In this document: one piece after another, positions 7,367 to 13,921 of the stretch | Layout of the letters: every line of letters starts with the position of its first letter | How positions within the stretch are numbered: position 1 is the stretch's first letter | DNA from: CAIPVR01 sp049316905 | Lineage (GTDB): Bacteria > Actinomycetota > Acidimicrobiia > Acidimicrobiales > Microtrichaceae | Length of the DNA: 14,410 nt | Assembly (NCBI GenBank): GCA_049316905.1 | Contig: JBMOJH010000088.1 | Span: 1-14,410, forward strand | Direction: 5' to 3' | Program-made: the position numbers and the translations under genes | Notes under the pieces: generated by a model | What the model saw: the letters and a program-made list of their open reading frames with translations, nothing else | The model's database searches: none | What the model was told of the DNA's origin: nothing

Positions 7367-7861
7367 GTGGACGAGCTGGTGGACGTGGTGGACGAGCACG
7401 ACCGGGTGCTCCGCACCGTCACCCGCGCCGAGATGCGGGCCGGCCGCCTCCGTCACCGCTGCACGTTCGTCCTCGTGCAGGACGGTGCCGGGCGGGTCCT
7501 GACCCACCTGCGGGCGCCCACCAAGGACATGTGGCCGTCGCGCTGGGACCTGGCCGCCGGCGGGGTCGTGACCTCGGGCGAGGACTGGGACACCGCGGCG
7601 GCCCGGGAGCTCGCCGAGGAGGTGGGCATCACCGCCGTGGAGCTCGAGCCGCTCGGTGCGGGCCGCTACGAGGACACCGACGTGGCCGAGGTGGCCCGCA
7701 TGTGGCGGGTGCGCTGGGACGGGCCGGTGAGCTTCACCGACGGCGAGGTGGTCGAGGCCCGCTGGGTCACCATCGACGAGCTCCGGGAGCGGCTCGCGGC
7801 CGACCCGTTCGTCCCCGACTCCGTGGCGCTCCTCGGCCCGCACCTCCTCGGGCCCTCCTGA
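7367..7861 (+). CDS. Nudix hydrolase (Idi/YfcD-like)
   Basis: A 164-residue Nudix protein. The Nudix box is complete at residues 66-88: Gly66, five residues, Glu72, seven residues, Arg80-Glu81-Leu-x-Glu84-Glu85-x-Gly87. These acidic residues bind the metal and diphosphate. The N-terminal part (VDVVDEHDRVLRTVTRAEMR, then LRHRCTFVLVQD, then THLRAPTKDMWPSRWDLAAG) resembles the YfcD and isopentenyl-diphosphate isomerase-like branch. It probably hydrolyses a nucleoside diphosphate derivative, with unknown substrate. The GTG start is supported by the TACGCT box and by the fit to the family N-terminus. It is divergent from the NadD-like gene with 69 bases between starts (39 if the upstream ATG is used), so a shared role in nucleotide or cofactor housekeeping is possible but only inferred. 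Confidence 0.9.
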   Translation: MDELVDVVDEHDRVLRTVTRAEMRAGRLRHRCTFVLVQDGAGRVLTHLRAPTKDMWPSRWDLAAGGVVTSGEDWDTAAARELAEEVGITAVELEPLGAGRYEDTDVAEVARMWRVRWDGPVSFTDGEVVEARWVTIDELRERLAADPFVPDSVALLGPHLLGPS

Positions 7862-7892
7862 GGCGCGACGACGCCGGCGCGGAGGATGTGGG

Positions 7893-7922
7893 TTGCCGCC
7901 GGAGCGCCGGAGCGGGCACACT
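7893..7922 (+). promoter_or_regulatory. candidate promoter of the ilvBNC leader
   Basis: TTGCCG (7893-7898) and CACACT (7917-7922) are spaced by 18 bases, in the normal range for -35 and -10 boxes. The start of transcription would then be about seven bases on, at or beside the leader peptide ATG at 7930, so the leader peptide may itself be read from a leaderless mRNA. Confidence 0.4.
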
Positions 7923-7929
7923 GTCGGCG

Positions 7930-7965
7930 ATGCGCGAGCTGAACGTCCTCCTCGTAGTGCCCTGA
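7930..7965 (+). CDS. ilvB leader peptide (MRELNVLLVVP)
   Basis: A free-standing frame of 11 codons plus stop, encoding MRELNVLLVVP, sits 163 bases before ilvB. Six of the eleven codons are Leu or Val, the end products controlling this pathway, in a run CTG-AAC-GTC-CTC-CTC-GTA-GTG (7939-7959). GTA is a rarely used Val codon in DNA this rich in GC, which would make pausing sensitive to charged tRNA-Val. Leader peptides rich in branched-chain residues in front of ilvB are known from actinobacteria, including Corynebacterium ilvBNC. The peptide has no other likely function. It contains no Ile codon. Hairpins that could sense ribosome position begin one base after its stop. Confidence 0.8.
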   Translation: MRELNVLLVVP

Positions 7966-7998
7966 GGCGCACGGACCGGACCTCAACCCGCGTGCGCC
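7966..7998 (+). promoter_or_regulatory. first leader hairpin (pause/antiterminator-region stem)
   Basis: GGCGCACG (7966-7973) pairs perfectly with CGTGCGCC (7991-7998), with a 17-base loop. It starts immediately after the leader peptide stop, so a ribosome stalled at the Leu/Val codons would cover its left arm, whereas one released at the stop would not necessarily do so. The loop contains GACCTC (7979-7984), a copy of the sequence in the left arm of the next hairpin, which allows an alternative pairing with GAGGTC at 8016-8021. Confidence 0.55.
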
Positions 7999-7999
7999 C

Positions 8000-8037
8000 A
8001 CGACCTCCCTTCCGGGAGGTCGTTCCGGTTTTCCGGA
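8000..8037 (+). terminator. ilvB attenuator hairpin
   Basis: ACGACCTCCC (8000-8009) and GGGAGGTCGT (8014-8023) form a perfect ten-base stem with a TTCC loop. It is followed by a second small hairpin TCCGG-TTTT-CCGGA (8024-8037). Placed 35 bases after the leader peptide stop, it is the likely intrinsic terminator of the attenuator. There is no long T-run, only TTCCGGTTTT, which is usual for GC-rich actinobacteria but makes the terminator call less firm. An alternative pairing of 7979-7984 with 8016-8021 would break the stem; no strong classical antiterminator to its left arm was found. Confidence 0.65.
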
Positions 8038-8048
8038 TCGTGGCGCCG

Positions 8049-8074
8049 CGTCGTGCCGAAGATCCGGCACGACG
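8049..8074 (+). promoter_or_regulatory. second strong hairpin in the ilvB leader
   Basis: CGTCGTGCCG (8049-8058) and CGGCACGACG (8065-8074) form a ten-base stem with a six-base loop, AAGATC. It has no T-run after it, so it is not an obvious terminator. Its arms have other partners: CCGGATC (8033-8039) can pair with GATCCGG (8061-8067), and ACGACGG (8069-8075) with CCGTCGT (8099-8105) just before the Shine-Dalgarno. Its role is unknown; an mRNA stability or translation-control element is possible. Confidence 0.5.
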
Positions 8075-8128
8075 GCAGGGGAGTGCGGCGGACAGATCCC
8101 GTCGTCCCGAGCAGACAGGAACCCACAC

Positions 8129-9907
8129 ATGACCACCACCGACGGCGGACGAGCACTGATCAAGGCCCTCGAGCTCGAGGGCACCGAGGTCGTCTTCGGG
8201 CTCCCGGGCGGGGCGATCCTCCCGGTGTACGACCCGATCATCGACAGCCCGATCCGGCACATCCTCGTGCGCCACGAACAGGGCGCGGGCCACATGGCCG
8301 AGGGCTTCGCGCATGCCACCGGGCGTCCGGGTGTCGCGATGGTGACCTCGGGCCCGGCCGCCACCAACATCGTCACCCCGCTCTGTGACGCCTACATGGA
8401 CTCCGTGCCGATGGTGGTGATCACCGGCCAGGTCCCGAGCGGGGCGATCGGCACCGACGCCTTCCAGGAGTGCGACACCGTCGGGATCACCCGGTCGGTC
8501 ACCAAGCACAACGAGCTGGTCACCCGCGCCGAGGACATCCCGCTGGTGATCCGCCAGGCCTTCCACATCGCCACCACCGGCCGGCCCGGCCCGGTGCTGG
8601 TCGACATCCCGAAGGACATCGTCGACCCGAAGAACCCGGCGTCCGCGATGGAGTGGTACTGGCCGACCGACGACGAGGTGGCCTCCAGCCTCCCCGGCTA
8701 CAAGCCGACCACGAAGGGTCACGCCAAGAAGGTCCGTGAGGCGGCGCAGCTGATCCTCGCGGCCGAGCGGCCCGTCATCTACGCGGGCGGCGGCATCCTC
8801 AAGGCCCGCGCGGCCGAGATCCTGCGCGAGCTCGCCGAGCTGACCGGGATCCCCGTGGTCACCACCCTCATGGCCCGGGGCGCCTTCCCCGACGACCACC
8901 CGCTGTGCCTGGGGATGCCCGGCATGCACGGCAACTACACCGCGGTCACCGCCATGCAGGAGTCCGACCTGCTCATCGCGCTCGGCAGCCGCTTCGACGA
9001 CCGGGTCACCGGCAAGGTGGACGCGTTCGCCCCGGGCGCGAAGGTCATCCACGTCGACATCGACCCGGCCGAGCTCGGCAAGGTCCGTCGGCCCGACGTC
9101 CCCATCGTCGGCGACTGCCGCCTCGTGATCACCGAGATCGTCCGGGCGCTGCGCGACCTGTCCGGCGGCGACGGCAGCGCGGACGCGGTGGCCGCGGCGC
9201 AGCCCGACCGCTCGGCCTGGAAGCAGACCATCTCCGGCTGGCAGGAGCGGTTCCCGCTCGTCTACGAGCCGTCCGAGCCCGGCGAGCTGCTCAAGCCGCA
9301 GTACGTGCTCGAGGAGCTGCGCTCCCGGGCGCCCGAGGACTGCATCGTCGCCTCGGGTGTGGGCCAGCACCAGATGTGGACCAGCCAGTACTGGCGCTTC
9401 AACCACCCGTACACCTGGGTGAACTCCGGCGGCCTCGGCACCATGGGCTTCTCGGTGCCCGCTGCCATCGGCGCCAAGGTGGGCCGGCCCGACCGGATGG
9501 TCTGGGCCGTCGACGGCGACGGCTGTTTCCAGATGACCGCCCAGGAGCTCGTCACCGCGGCCACCGAGCGCATCCCGGTGAAGGTCGCGATCCTCAACAA
9601 CGCCTACCTGGGCATGGTGCGCCAGTGGCAGGAGATGTTCTACGAGGAGCGCTACTCCGAGGTGTACCTCTCGCCCGACCTGCCGGACTACGTGAAGTGG
9701 TCCGAGGCGATGGGTTGTGTGGCCATGCGCGTGGAGTCGCCCGAGGAGGTCGGCCCGGCGATCGACAAGGCCAACGAGATCGACGACCGGCCGGTGGTGC
9801 TCGAGTTCCGCACCGACGCGAGCGAGAAGGTCTTCCCGATGGTGCCTGCCGGGTTGAGCAACTCCGACATCGTCGTCGACCCGTCGCTGGGGGAGGCCGG
9901 CCGATGA
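8129..9907 (+). CDS. ilvB: acetohydroxyacid synthase, large catalytic subunit
   Basis: IlvB condenses pyruvate with pyruvate or 2-oxobutyrate, giving acetolactate or acetohydroxybutyrate, the first common step to valine, leucine and isoleucine. It needs thiamine diphosphate (ThDP), Mg2+ and FAD and works with IlvN in the cytoplasm. The 592-residue length is normal. The catalytic Glu50 is in RHEQGAGHMAEG. The ThDP/Mg2+ motif runs from GDG at residues 463-465 to NN at 490-491 (then AYLGMVRQWQ). The central FAD-binding domain and the pyruvate-binding region GSRFDDRVTGKVDAFAPGA are clear. The ATG at 8129 has a Shine-Dalgarno-like CAGGA at 8116-8120, eight bases before it, in contrast to the leaderless-looking genes nearby. 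The stop overlaps the ilvN start as ATGA. Expression is probably set by the leader upstream. Confidence 0.97.
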   Translation: MTTTDGGRALIKALELEGTEVVFGLPGGAILPVYDPIIDSPIRHILVRHEQGAGHMAEGFAHATGRPGVAMVTSGPAATNIVTPLCDAYMDSVPMVVITGQVPSGAIGTDAFQECDTVGITRSVTKHNELVTRAEDIPLVIRQAFHIATTGRPGPVLVDIPKDIVDPKNPASAMEWYWPTDDEVASSLPGYKPTTKGHAKKVREAAQLILAAERPVIYAGGGILKARAAEILRELAELTGIPVVTTLMARGAFPDDHPLCLGMPGMHGNYTAVTAMQESDLLIALGSRFDDRVTGKVDAFAPGAKVIHVDIDPAELGKVRRPDVPIVGDCRLVITEIVRALRDLSGGDGSADAVAAAQPDRSAWKQTISGWQERFPLVYEPSEPGELLKPQYVLEELRSRAPEDCIVASGVGQHQMWTSQYWRFNHPYTWVNSGGLGTMGFSVPAAIGAKVGRPDRMVWAVDGDGCFQMTAQELVTAATERIPVKVAILNNAYLGMVRQWQEMFYEERYSEVYLSPDLPDYVKWSEAMGCVAMRVESPEEVGPAIDKANEIDDRPVVLEFRTDASEKVFPMVPAGLSNSDIVVDPSLGEAGR

Positions 9908-10419
9908 ACCTGCCCGCCCCCGCCCCCGCCCCGAAGCACCACGTCCTGTCGGTCCTGGTGGAGAACCGCTCCGGCGTGCTGGCCCGCGTGGCCGGCCTCT
10001 TCGCCCGCCGCGGTTACAACATCTATTCCCTCGCGGTGGCCCCGACCGACGACGAGCGCTTCAGCCGGATCACGGTGGTGGTCGACGTGGAGACCGCGCC
10101 GCTCGAGCAGATCGTGAAGCAGCTCAACAAGCTGATCAACGTCATCAAGATCAGCGAGCTCGACCCGCGCGACTCGGTGGAGCGCGAGCTCATGCTCGCC
10201 ACCGTGAAGGCCCTGCCCGACACCCGTCACCAGGTGATCGAGCTGGTGGAGCTGTTCGACGGCCGCGTTCTCGACGTGGGCCACGACGAGATGACCGTGT
10301 CGCTCGACGACCACCCCGGCCGCCTCGACGACCTCGAGGAGCTGCTCCGCCCGCTCGGGATCATCGACCTGCAGCGCACCGGCCGGGTGGCCCTGCCGAA
10401 GCTCGAGCACGCGGGCTGA
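9904..10419 (+). CDS. ilvN: acetohydroxyacid synthase, small regulatory subunit
   Basis: The 171-residue regulatory subunit activates IlvB and gives valine feedback inhibition. After a Pro/Ala-rich start (MNLPAPAPAPK), the ACT domain runs from about residue 13 to 85, with VENRSGVLARVAGLFARRGYNI carrying the valine-site Gly/Leu pattern. The second domain follows, from about 95 to 165 (ELMLATVKA ... RTGRVALPKL). The ATG overlaps the ilvB stop by four bases, and GGGAGG (9891-9896) provides a Shine-Dalgarno seven bases before it. Such coupling fits the need for equal amounts of both subunits. The length is typical of the short bacterial IlvN/IlvH form. Confidence 0.96.
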   Translation: MNLPAPAPAPKHHVLSVLVENRSGVLARVAGLFARRGYNIYSLAVAPTDDERFSRITVVVDVETAPLEQIVKQLNKLINVIKISELDPRDSVERELMLATVKALPDTRHQVIELVELFDGRVLDVGHDEMTVSLDDHPGRLDDLEELLRPLGIIDLQRTGRVALPKLEHAG

Positions 10420-10437
10420 CCCACCCCGGCGGCGTTT

Positions 10438-10451
10438 GGCGGTGCTCCGCC
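10438..10451 (+). other. small hairpin between ilvN and ilvC
   Basis: GGCGG (10438-10442) pairs with CCGCC (10447-10451) around a TGCT loop, in the 81-base gap between ilvN and ilvC. It has no T-run, so it is more likely an RNA-processing or stability element than a terminator, or it may have no role. No convincing separate ilvC promoter was seen. Confidence 0.3.
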
Positions 10452-10500
10452 GCTCGCTGCGAACATGACCCGTCCGACCCACACCCGAGGGAACACCGCA

Positions 10501-11529
10501 ATGGCCAACGTGTACTACGAGAACGACGCCGACCGCTCCATCATCCTGGGGCGCAAGGTCGCGGTGCTGGGCTACGGCTCCCAGGGCCACGCCCACGCCC
10601 TGAACCTGAAGGAGTCGGGCGTGGACGTCCGGGTGGGCCTGCGCGAGGGCTCCTCGTCGCGGCGCAAGGCCGAGGAGGCCGGGCTGAAGGTGACCGACGT
10701 GGCCACCGCGGCGGCCGAGGCCGACGTGATCATGATGCTCCTGCCCGACACGGAGATCGGCCCGATCTACGAGGCCGAGGTGGCCCCGAACCTGAACGCG
10801 GGCGACGCCCTGTTCTTCGCCCACGGCTTCAACGTGCGGTTCGGCTACGTGAAGGCCCCGGCCGACGTGGACGTGGCGATGGTGGCCCCCAAGGGCCCCG
10901 GCCACCTGGTGCGGCGCACCTACACCGAGGGCGGCGGCGTGCCGTGCCTGATCGCCGTGGCCCAGGACGCCACCGGCGGGGCCAAGGCCCTCGCGCTCTC
11001 CTACGCGGACGCCATCGGCGGCACCCGGGCCGGCGTGCTGGAGACCACCTTCGAGGAGGAGACCGAGACCGACCTCTTCGGGGAGCAGGTGGTGCTGTGC
11101 GGCGGCCTCACCGCGCTGGTCCAGGCCGGCTTCGAGACGCTGGTGGAGGCGGGCTACCAGCCCGAGTCCGCCTACTTCGAGTGCCTCCACGAGCTGAAGC
11201 TGATCGTGGACCTCATGTACGAGCAGGGCATCGCCGGCATGCGGTACTCGATCTCCACCACCGCCGAGTACGGCGACCTCACCCGCGGCCCGCGAATCAT
11301 CACGCCCGAGACCAAGGCCGAGATGAAGAAGATCCTCGGTGAGATCCAGTCCGGTGCGTTCGCCGAGGAGTTCATCTCCGAGGTGCGCGGCGGCGGCGAG
11401 AACTTCGAGGCCCTGCGCGACGCGGGCAAGACCCACCAGATCGAGCAGGTCGGTGCCGGCCTGCGCGACATGATGCCGTGGATCTCCGCCGGCAAGACCA
11501 AGGTGGAGGACGCCTCCGGCGGCGACTGA
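10501..11529 (+). CDS. ilvC: ketol-acid reductoisomerase
   Basis: IlvC converts acetolactate and acetohydroxybutyrate into the dihydroxy acids used by IlvD, by Mg2+-dependent alkyl migration and NADPH reduction. The 342-residue length is that of class I enzymes. The nucleotide-binding motif GYGSQGHAHALN is at residues 24-35, and the following loop LREGSSSRRK with its Ser residues suggests NADPH as cofactor. His108 (FFAHGFNVRFG) and the metal ligands Asp191, Glu195, Glu227 and Glu231 are all present (DLFGEQ; YFECLHELKLIVDL). The start at 10501 is chosen over the upstream in-frame ATG at 10465: it has a good Shine-Dalgarno, GAGGGA at 10487-10492, eight bases before, and the family N-terminus MANVYYENDAD starts there. 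It closes the ilvBNC operon. Confidence 0.97.
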   Translation: MANVYYENDADRSIILGRKVAVLGYGSQGHAHALNLKESGVDVRVGLREGSSSRRKAEEAGLKVTDVATAAAEADVIMMLLPDTEIGPIYEAEVAPNLNAGDALFFAHGFNVRFGYVKAPADVDVAMVAPKGPGHLVRRTYTEGGGVPCLIAVAQDATGGAKALALSYADAIGGTRAGVLETTFEEETETDLFGEQVVLCGGLTALVQAGFETLVEAGYQPESAYFECLHELKLIVDLMYEQGIAGMRYSISTTAEYGDLTRGPRIITPETKAEMKKILGEIQSGAFAEEFISEVRGGGENFEALRDAGKTHQIEQVGAGLRDMMPWISAGKTKVEDASGGD

Positions 11530-11537
11530 GTCGTCGG

Positions 11538-11559
11538 GGCCGGGGTTCAGGCCCCGGCC
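11538..11559. terminator. shared terminator hairpin between converging ilvC and the Ccr-type gene
   Basis: GGCCGGGG (11538-11545) pairs with CCCCGGCC (11552-11559) around a six-base loop. It lies 8 bases after the ilvC stop and covers the stop codon of the minus-strand gene at 11547-11549. There is no T-run. As the only structure in the 17-base gap, it probably ends ilvC transcripts and possibly both units. Confidence 0.5.
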
Positions 11560-12905
11560 GCCCGGGCGAAGGCGGCGATCCGCTCCTCCCCGAGCGACCG
11601 GCGGGTGGCCCGGTCGGTCACACCGGCTCCGGCCGGTGCCAGGCAGGTGATGCCCACCTTCCCCTCGTGGGCGCCGTCGCGTACCAGTCGCGTGGCGCGC
11701 GCCACCGATTCGAGCGGCATGGTGCTGGTGAGGGTCGGGTGGATGACGCCCCGCCGGACGAGGTCGTTGGCCCGGTCGTTCTCGAGGTAGTTGGCGAAGT
11801 GTGAGCCGACGACACGGACGGATTCATGGGTGAGCCCGTCGCCGCTCAGCGGGATCCGGTAGCCGGTGGTGGCGGCACACGTGACCACGGTCCCGCCCCG
11901 CCGGCATGCTGCGACGGACGCGGGCATGGTCTCCCTGCCCGGGTGCTCGAACACCACGTCCACCCCACCATCGGACAGGTGATGCACCCGCTCCGCGAAG
12001 CGATGCACCTCCGTCGCGTCCACCCGGTCCCGGTCGTCGAGGAACCGGAAGCCCTCGGCGGTGCGGTCGATCACGTGGCGCACGCCCAGCCGGTGGAGCA
12101 GCTCCACACGGGAGGCGCGGCCCACCACGCAGATGGGTTCGGCCCCGGCCGCGAGGCACTGCTGCACGGCGAAACTGCCGATGCCGCCGGTGGCACCCCA
12201 GATCAGCACCCGGTCACCGAGGCGGAGGTCGGCCCCGTTCGGCGAGATGAGCATCCGGTACGCGGTGGCGTTGCACAGGGTGGTGGTGGCCGCCTCCTCC
12301 CAGGTCAGGTGCCCGGGCTTCGGGAGGAGCTGGCTCGCCTTCACCAGCGCGAGGTCGGCGAGGCCACCGAAGTTCGTCTCGAATCCCCAGGCCCGCTGCG
12401 TCGGGGCCCGCATCGCGTCCTGCTGGGCGGCCGGGTCGTCGCCGGCCACCCAGTTCCCGTGCACCACGACGTGGTCGCCGGGCCGCCAGCGTCGGACCAG
12501 CGGCCCCGCCGCCACGACCACGCCCGCGGCGTCCGATCCCAGGACGTGTCGATCGCCGCCGTGGCGTGCCGACCAGCCTCCCTCGGCGGCGAGACGGTCC
12601 AGGAACGCGAAGGTCGGCACCGGCGAGAAGCTCGCGCTCCAGACGGTGTTGTAGTTGATCGCGGAGGCCATGACCGCGACGAGGACCTCGTCCGGTGCCG
12701 GCTCGGGGCGGGGGACCTCCTCGATGTGCAACGAGGCGGCCGGGTCGCGCTCGGGCTCCGGGATCGCGAGCACCGATTCGACCTGCTCCCGCCGGGTGAC
12801 CGCGGCCCGGTAGCGATCGGGGAGCGGGAAGCGGACCAGCTCGCCGGCGTCCGCGCCGTCGGCCAGCGCGGCGGCGAGCAGTTCCCGCCGGCGGTCGTCG
12901 GTCAT
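11547..12905 (-). CDS. crotonyl-CoA carboxylase/reductase-type enzyme
   Basis: A 452-residue member of the zinc-free medium-chain dehydrogenase/reductase family of crotonyl-CoA carboxylase/reductases, which reduce a 2-enoyl-CoA with NADPH and add CO2 to give an alkylmalonyl-CoA. Features include INYNTVWSASFSPVPTFAFL, LGSDAAGVVVAAG, QRAWGFETNFGGLADLALVK, the cofactor-binding IWGATGGIGSFAVQQ and VFEHPG. The CO2-binding residues described for Kitasatospora Ccr (Asn81, Phe170, Glu171, His365) have counterparts in Asn86, Phe175, Glu176 and His369 (GSHFANY), so carboxylation is likely and not plain reduction. The chain length of the acyl group is unknown: it could be ethylmalonyl-CoA or a longer extender unit. 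The ATG at 12905 overlaps the stop of the KAS III-like gene (ATGA). No other ethylmalonyl-CoA pathway gene is in view, so a role in building an extender for the adjacent condensing enzyme is plausible. No symbol is given for that reason. Confidence 0.9.
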   Translation of the reverse strand: MTDDRRRELLAAALADGADAGELVRFPLPDRYRAAVTRREQVESVLAIPEPERDPAASLHIEEVPRPEPAPDEVLVAVMASAINYNTVWSASFSPVPTFAFLDRLAAEGGWSARHGGDRHVLGSDAAGVVVAAGPLVRRWRPGDHVVVHGNWVAGDDPAAQQDAMRAPTQRAWGFETNFGGLADLALVKASQLLPKPGHLTWEEAATTTLCNATAYRMLISPNGADLRLGDRVLIWGATGGIGSFAVQQCLAAGAEPICVVGRASRVELLHRLGVRHVIDRTAEGFRFLDDRDRVDATEVHRFAERVHHLSDGGVDVVFEHPGRETMPASVAACRRGGTVVTCAATTGYRIPLSGDGLTHESVRVVGSHFANYLENDRANDLVRRGVIHPTLTSTMPLESVARATRLVRDGAHEGKVGITCLAPAGAGVTDRATRRSLGEERIAAFARAAGA

Positions 12906-13921
12906 GGCCACAGCACCGCTCCCGCCCAGGACAGCCCCCCGCCCACCGAGACCAGCAGCCAGGGCCCGGGCCACCGGAGCTCGGCCGCGGCGTGCAGCGC
13001 GGTGAGGAACCCGGCCGATCCCGAGTTGGCGGTGTGTCCGACCACGTCCACCACGGCGTCCGGGTCCACCCCGGCCGCTCCCGCCGCCGCGTGGAGGCGG
13101 GGTCGGCCGGGCTGGTTGGCCACCATCGCCCCCACGTCGCGGCCCGCCGCGCCCGCCGCGTCCAGGGCATCGGGGCCGATCGCCTCCCATGCGGCGCGGG
13201 CCGGTCCGTCGTAGCCGTCCCCGAAGCGCAGCCGGTACCCGTCCCCCTCGAGGCGCTCCGGGGTGGGGGGTAGCGGCGCGGGCGCACCCACCTGCTCGGC
13301 GAGCGTGCCGTCGTTGCCCAGCACCGCCGGCTCGAGCCCACGGGCGGTCGGGTCCCGGACCAGCACGACCGCCGCGCCGCCGTCGCCCGCCAGGTACGCG
13401 AGCGGTCCCCGGCCCGGTGCCACGGCGCTCAGCGTCTCGGCCGCGGCGACCACGGCCACCTCGGCGCCCATGGCGAGCTGGGCCGCGGCGATCACGATGC
13501 CGTGCAGCGCCGAGGGGCATCCGGCCCGCACCTCGACGGCCATGCCCCCGATGCCGAGACGGCCGCTGGCCGCGGTGGCCATCGAGGACGTGAGCCGGCT
13601 CGGGGTGGTCGTCGCGGCCACGAACACGTCCACCGAGGTCGCGGCGATGTCCGCGGCCGCGAGGGCCCGGGCGGTCGCGTCCACCAGCAGGTCCTCGGTG
13701 GCGGGGGCACCGCGGAACTGGGCGCCGCCCGGGCGGGCGGTCCACCACCGTGAGTCGAGCCCGAGGTGCTCGGTCCAGCCCGGCTCCGCGGGCTCGCCCC
13801 CGGCGGCGCGCACCACCTCGTCGACCTCGTCGTTGGCGACCCGGTGGCCGCCGTGCTCGTCCGCCACCGCCGTGGCGGCCACACGGATCCCGGGGACGGC
13901 GCCGGTGCGCGTGCCGGTCAT
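12902..13921 (-). CDS. KAS III-like condensing enzyme with exchanged His/Asn
   Basis: A 339-residue thiolase-fold protein of the beta-ketoacyl-ACP synthase III group. The nucleophile is Cys135 in EVRAGCPSALHG, the domain has YLAGDGGAAVVL, and the C-terminus reads SVGGGLSWAGAVL as in FabH-like proteins. At the place of the usual His motif (HQAN) it has ANQPG with Asn269. At the place of the usual Asn motif (GNTS) it has VGHTANSGSAG with His296. The spacing (134 and 27 residues) matches the FabH triad Cys112-His244-Asn274, so this looks like a Cys-Asn-His set, as in thiolases (NEAF and GHP). Decarboxylative condensation may therefore be altered. SD GGAGGA (13933-13928) precedes the ATG at 13921 by six bases. 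It overlaps the acyltransferase stop upstream and the Ccr-type start downstream. Confidence 0.88.
   Translation of the reverse strand: MTGTRTGAVPGIRVAATAVADEHGGHRVANDEVDEVVRAAGGEPAEPGWTEHLGLDSRWWTARPGGAQFRGAPATEDLLVDATARALAAADIAATSVDVFVAATTTPSRLTSSMATAASGRLGIGGMAVEVRAGCPSALHGIVIAAAQLAMGAEVAVVAAAETLSAVAPGRGPLAYLAGDGGAAVVLVRDPTARGLEPAVLGNDGTLAEQVGAPAPLPPTPERLEGDGYRLRFGDGYDGPARAAWEAIGPDALDAAGAAGRDVGAMVANQPGRPRLHAAAGAAGVDPDAVVDVVGHTANSGSAGFLTALHAAAELRWPGPWLLVSVGGGLSWAGAVLWP

Noticed and set aside
7966..8128. T-box or metabolite-binding riboswitch in the ilvB leader.
   Set aside because: No T-box sequence (TGGNACCGCG-like) or known riboswitch core is visible, and the leader peptide gives a simpler explanation.
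7298..9406. A long minus-strand frame running through the Nudix gene, the ilvB leader and most of ilvB before reaching the NadD-like gene.
   Set aside because: Only the last 170 codons match a family. The rest is antisense to real genes and has low-complexity composition.
10465..10500. Start of ilvC at the upstream ATG, adding twelve residues.
   Set aside because: The added residues do not resemble the family, and the Shine-Dalgarno GAGGGA is placed for the ATG at 10501.
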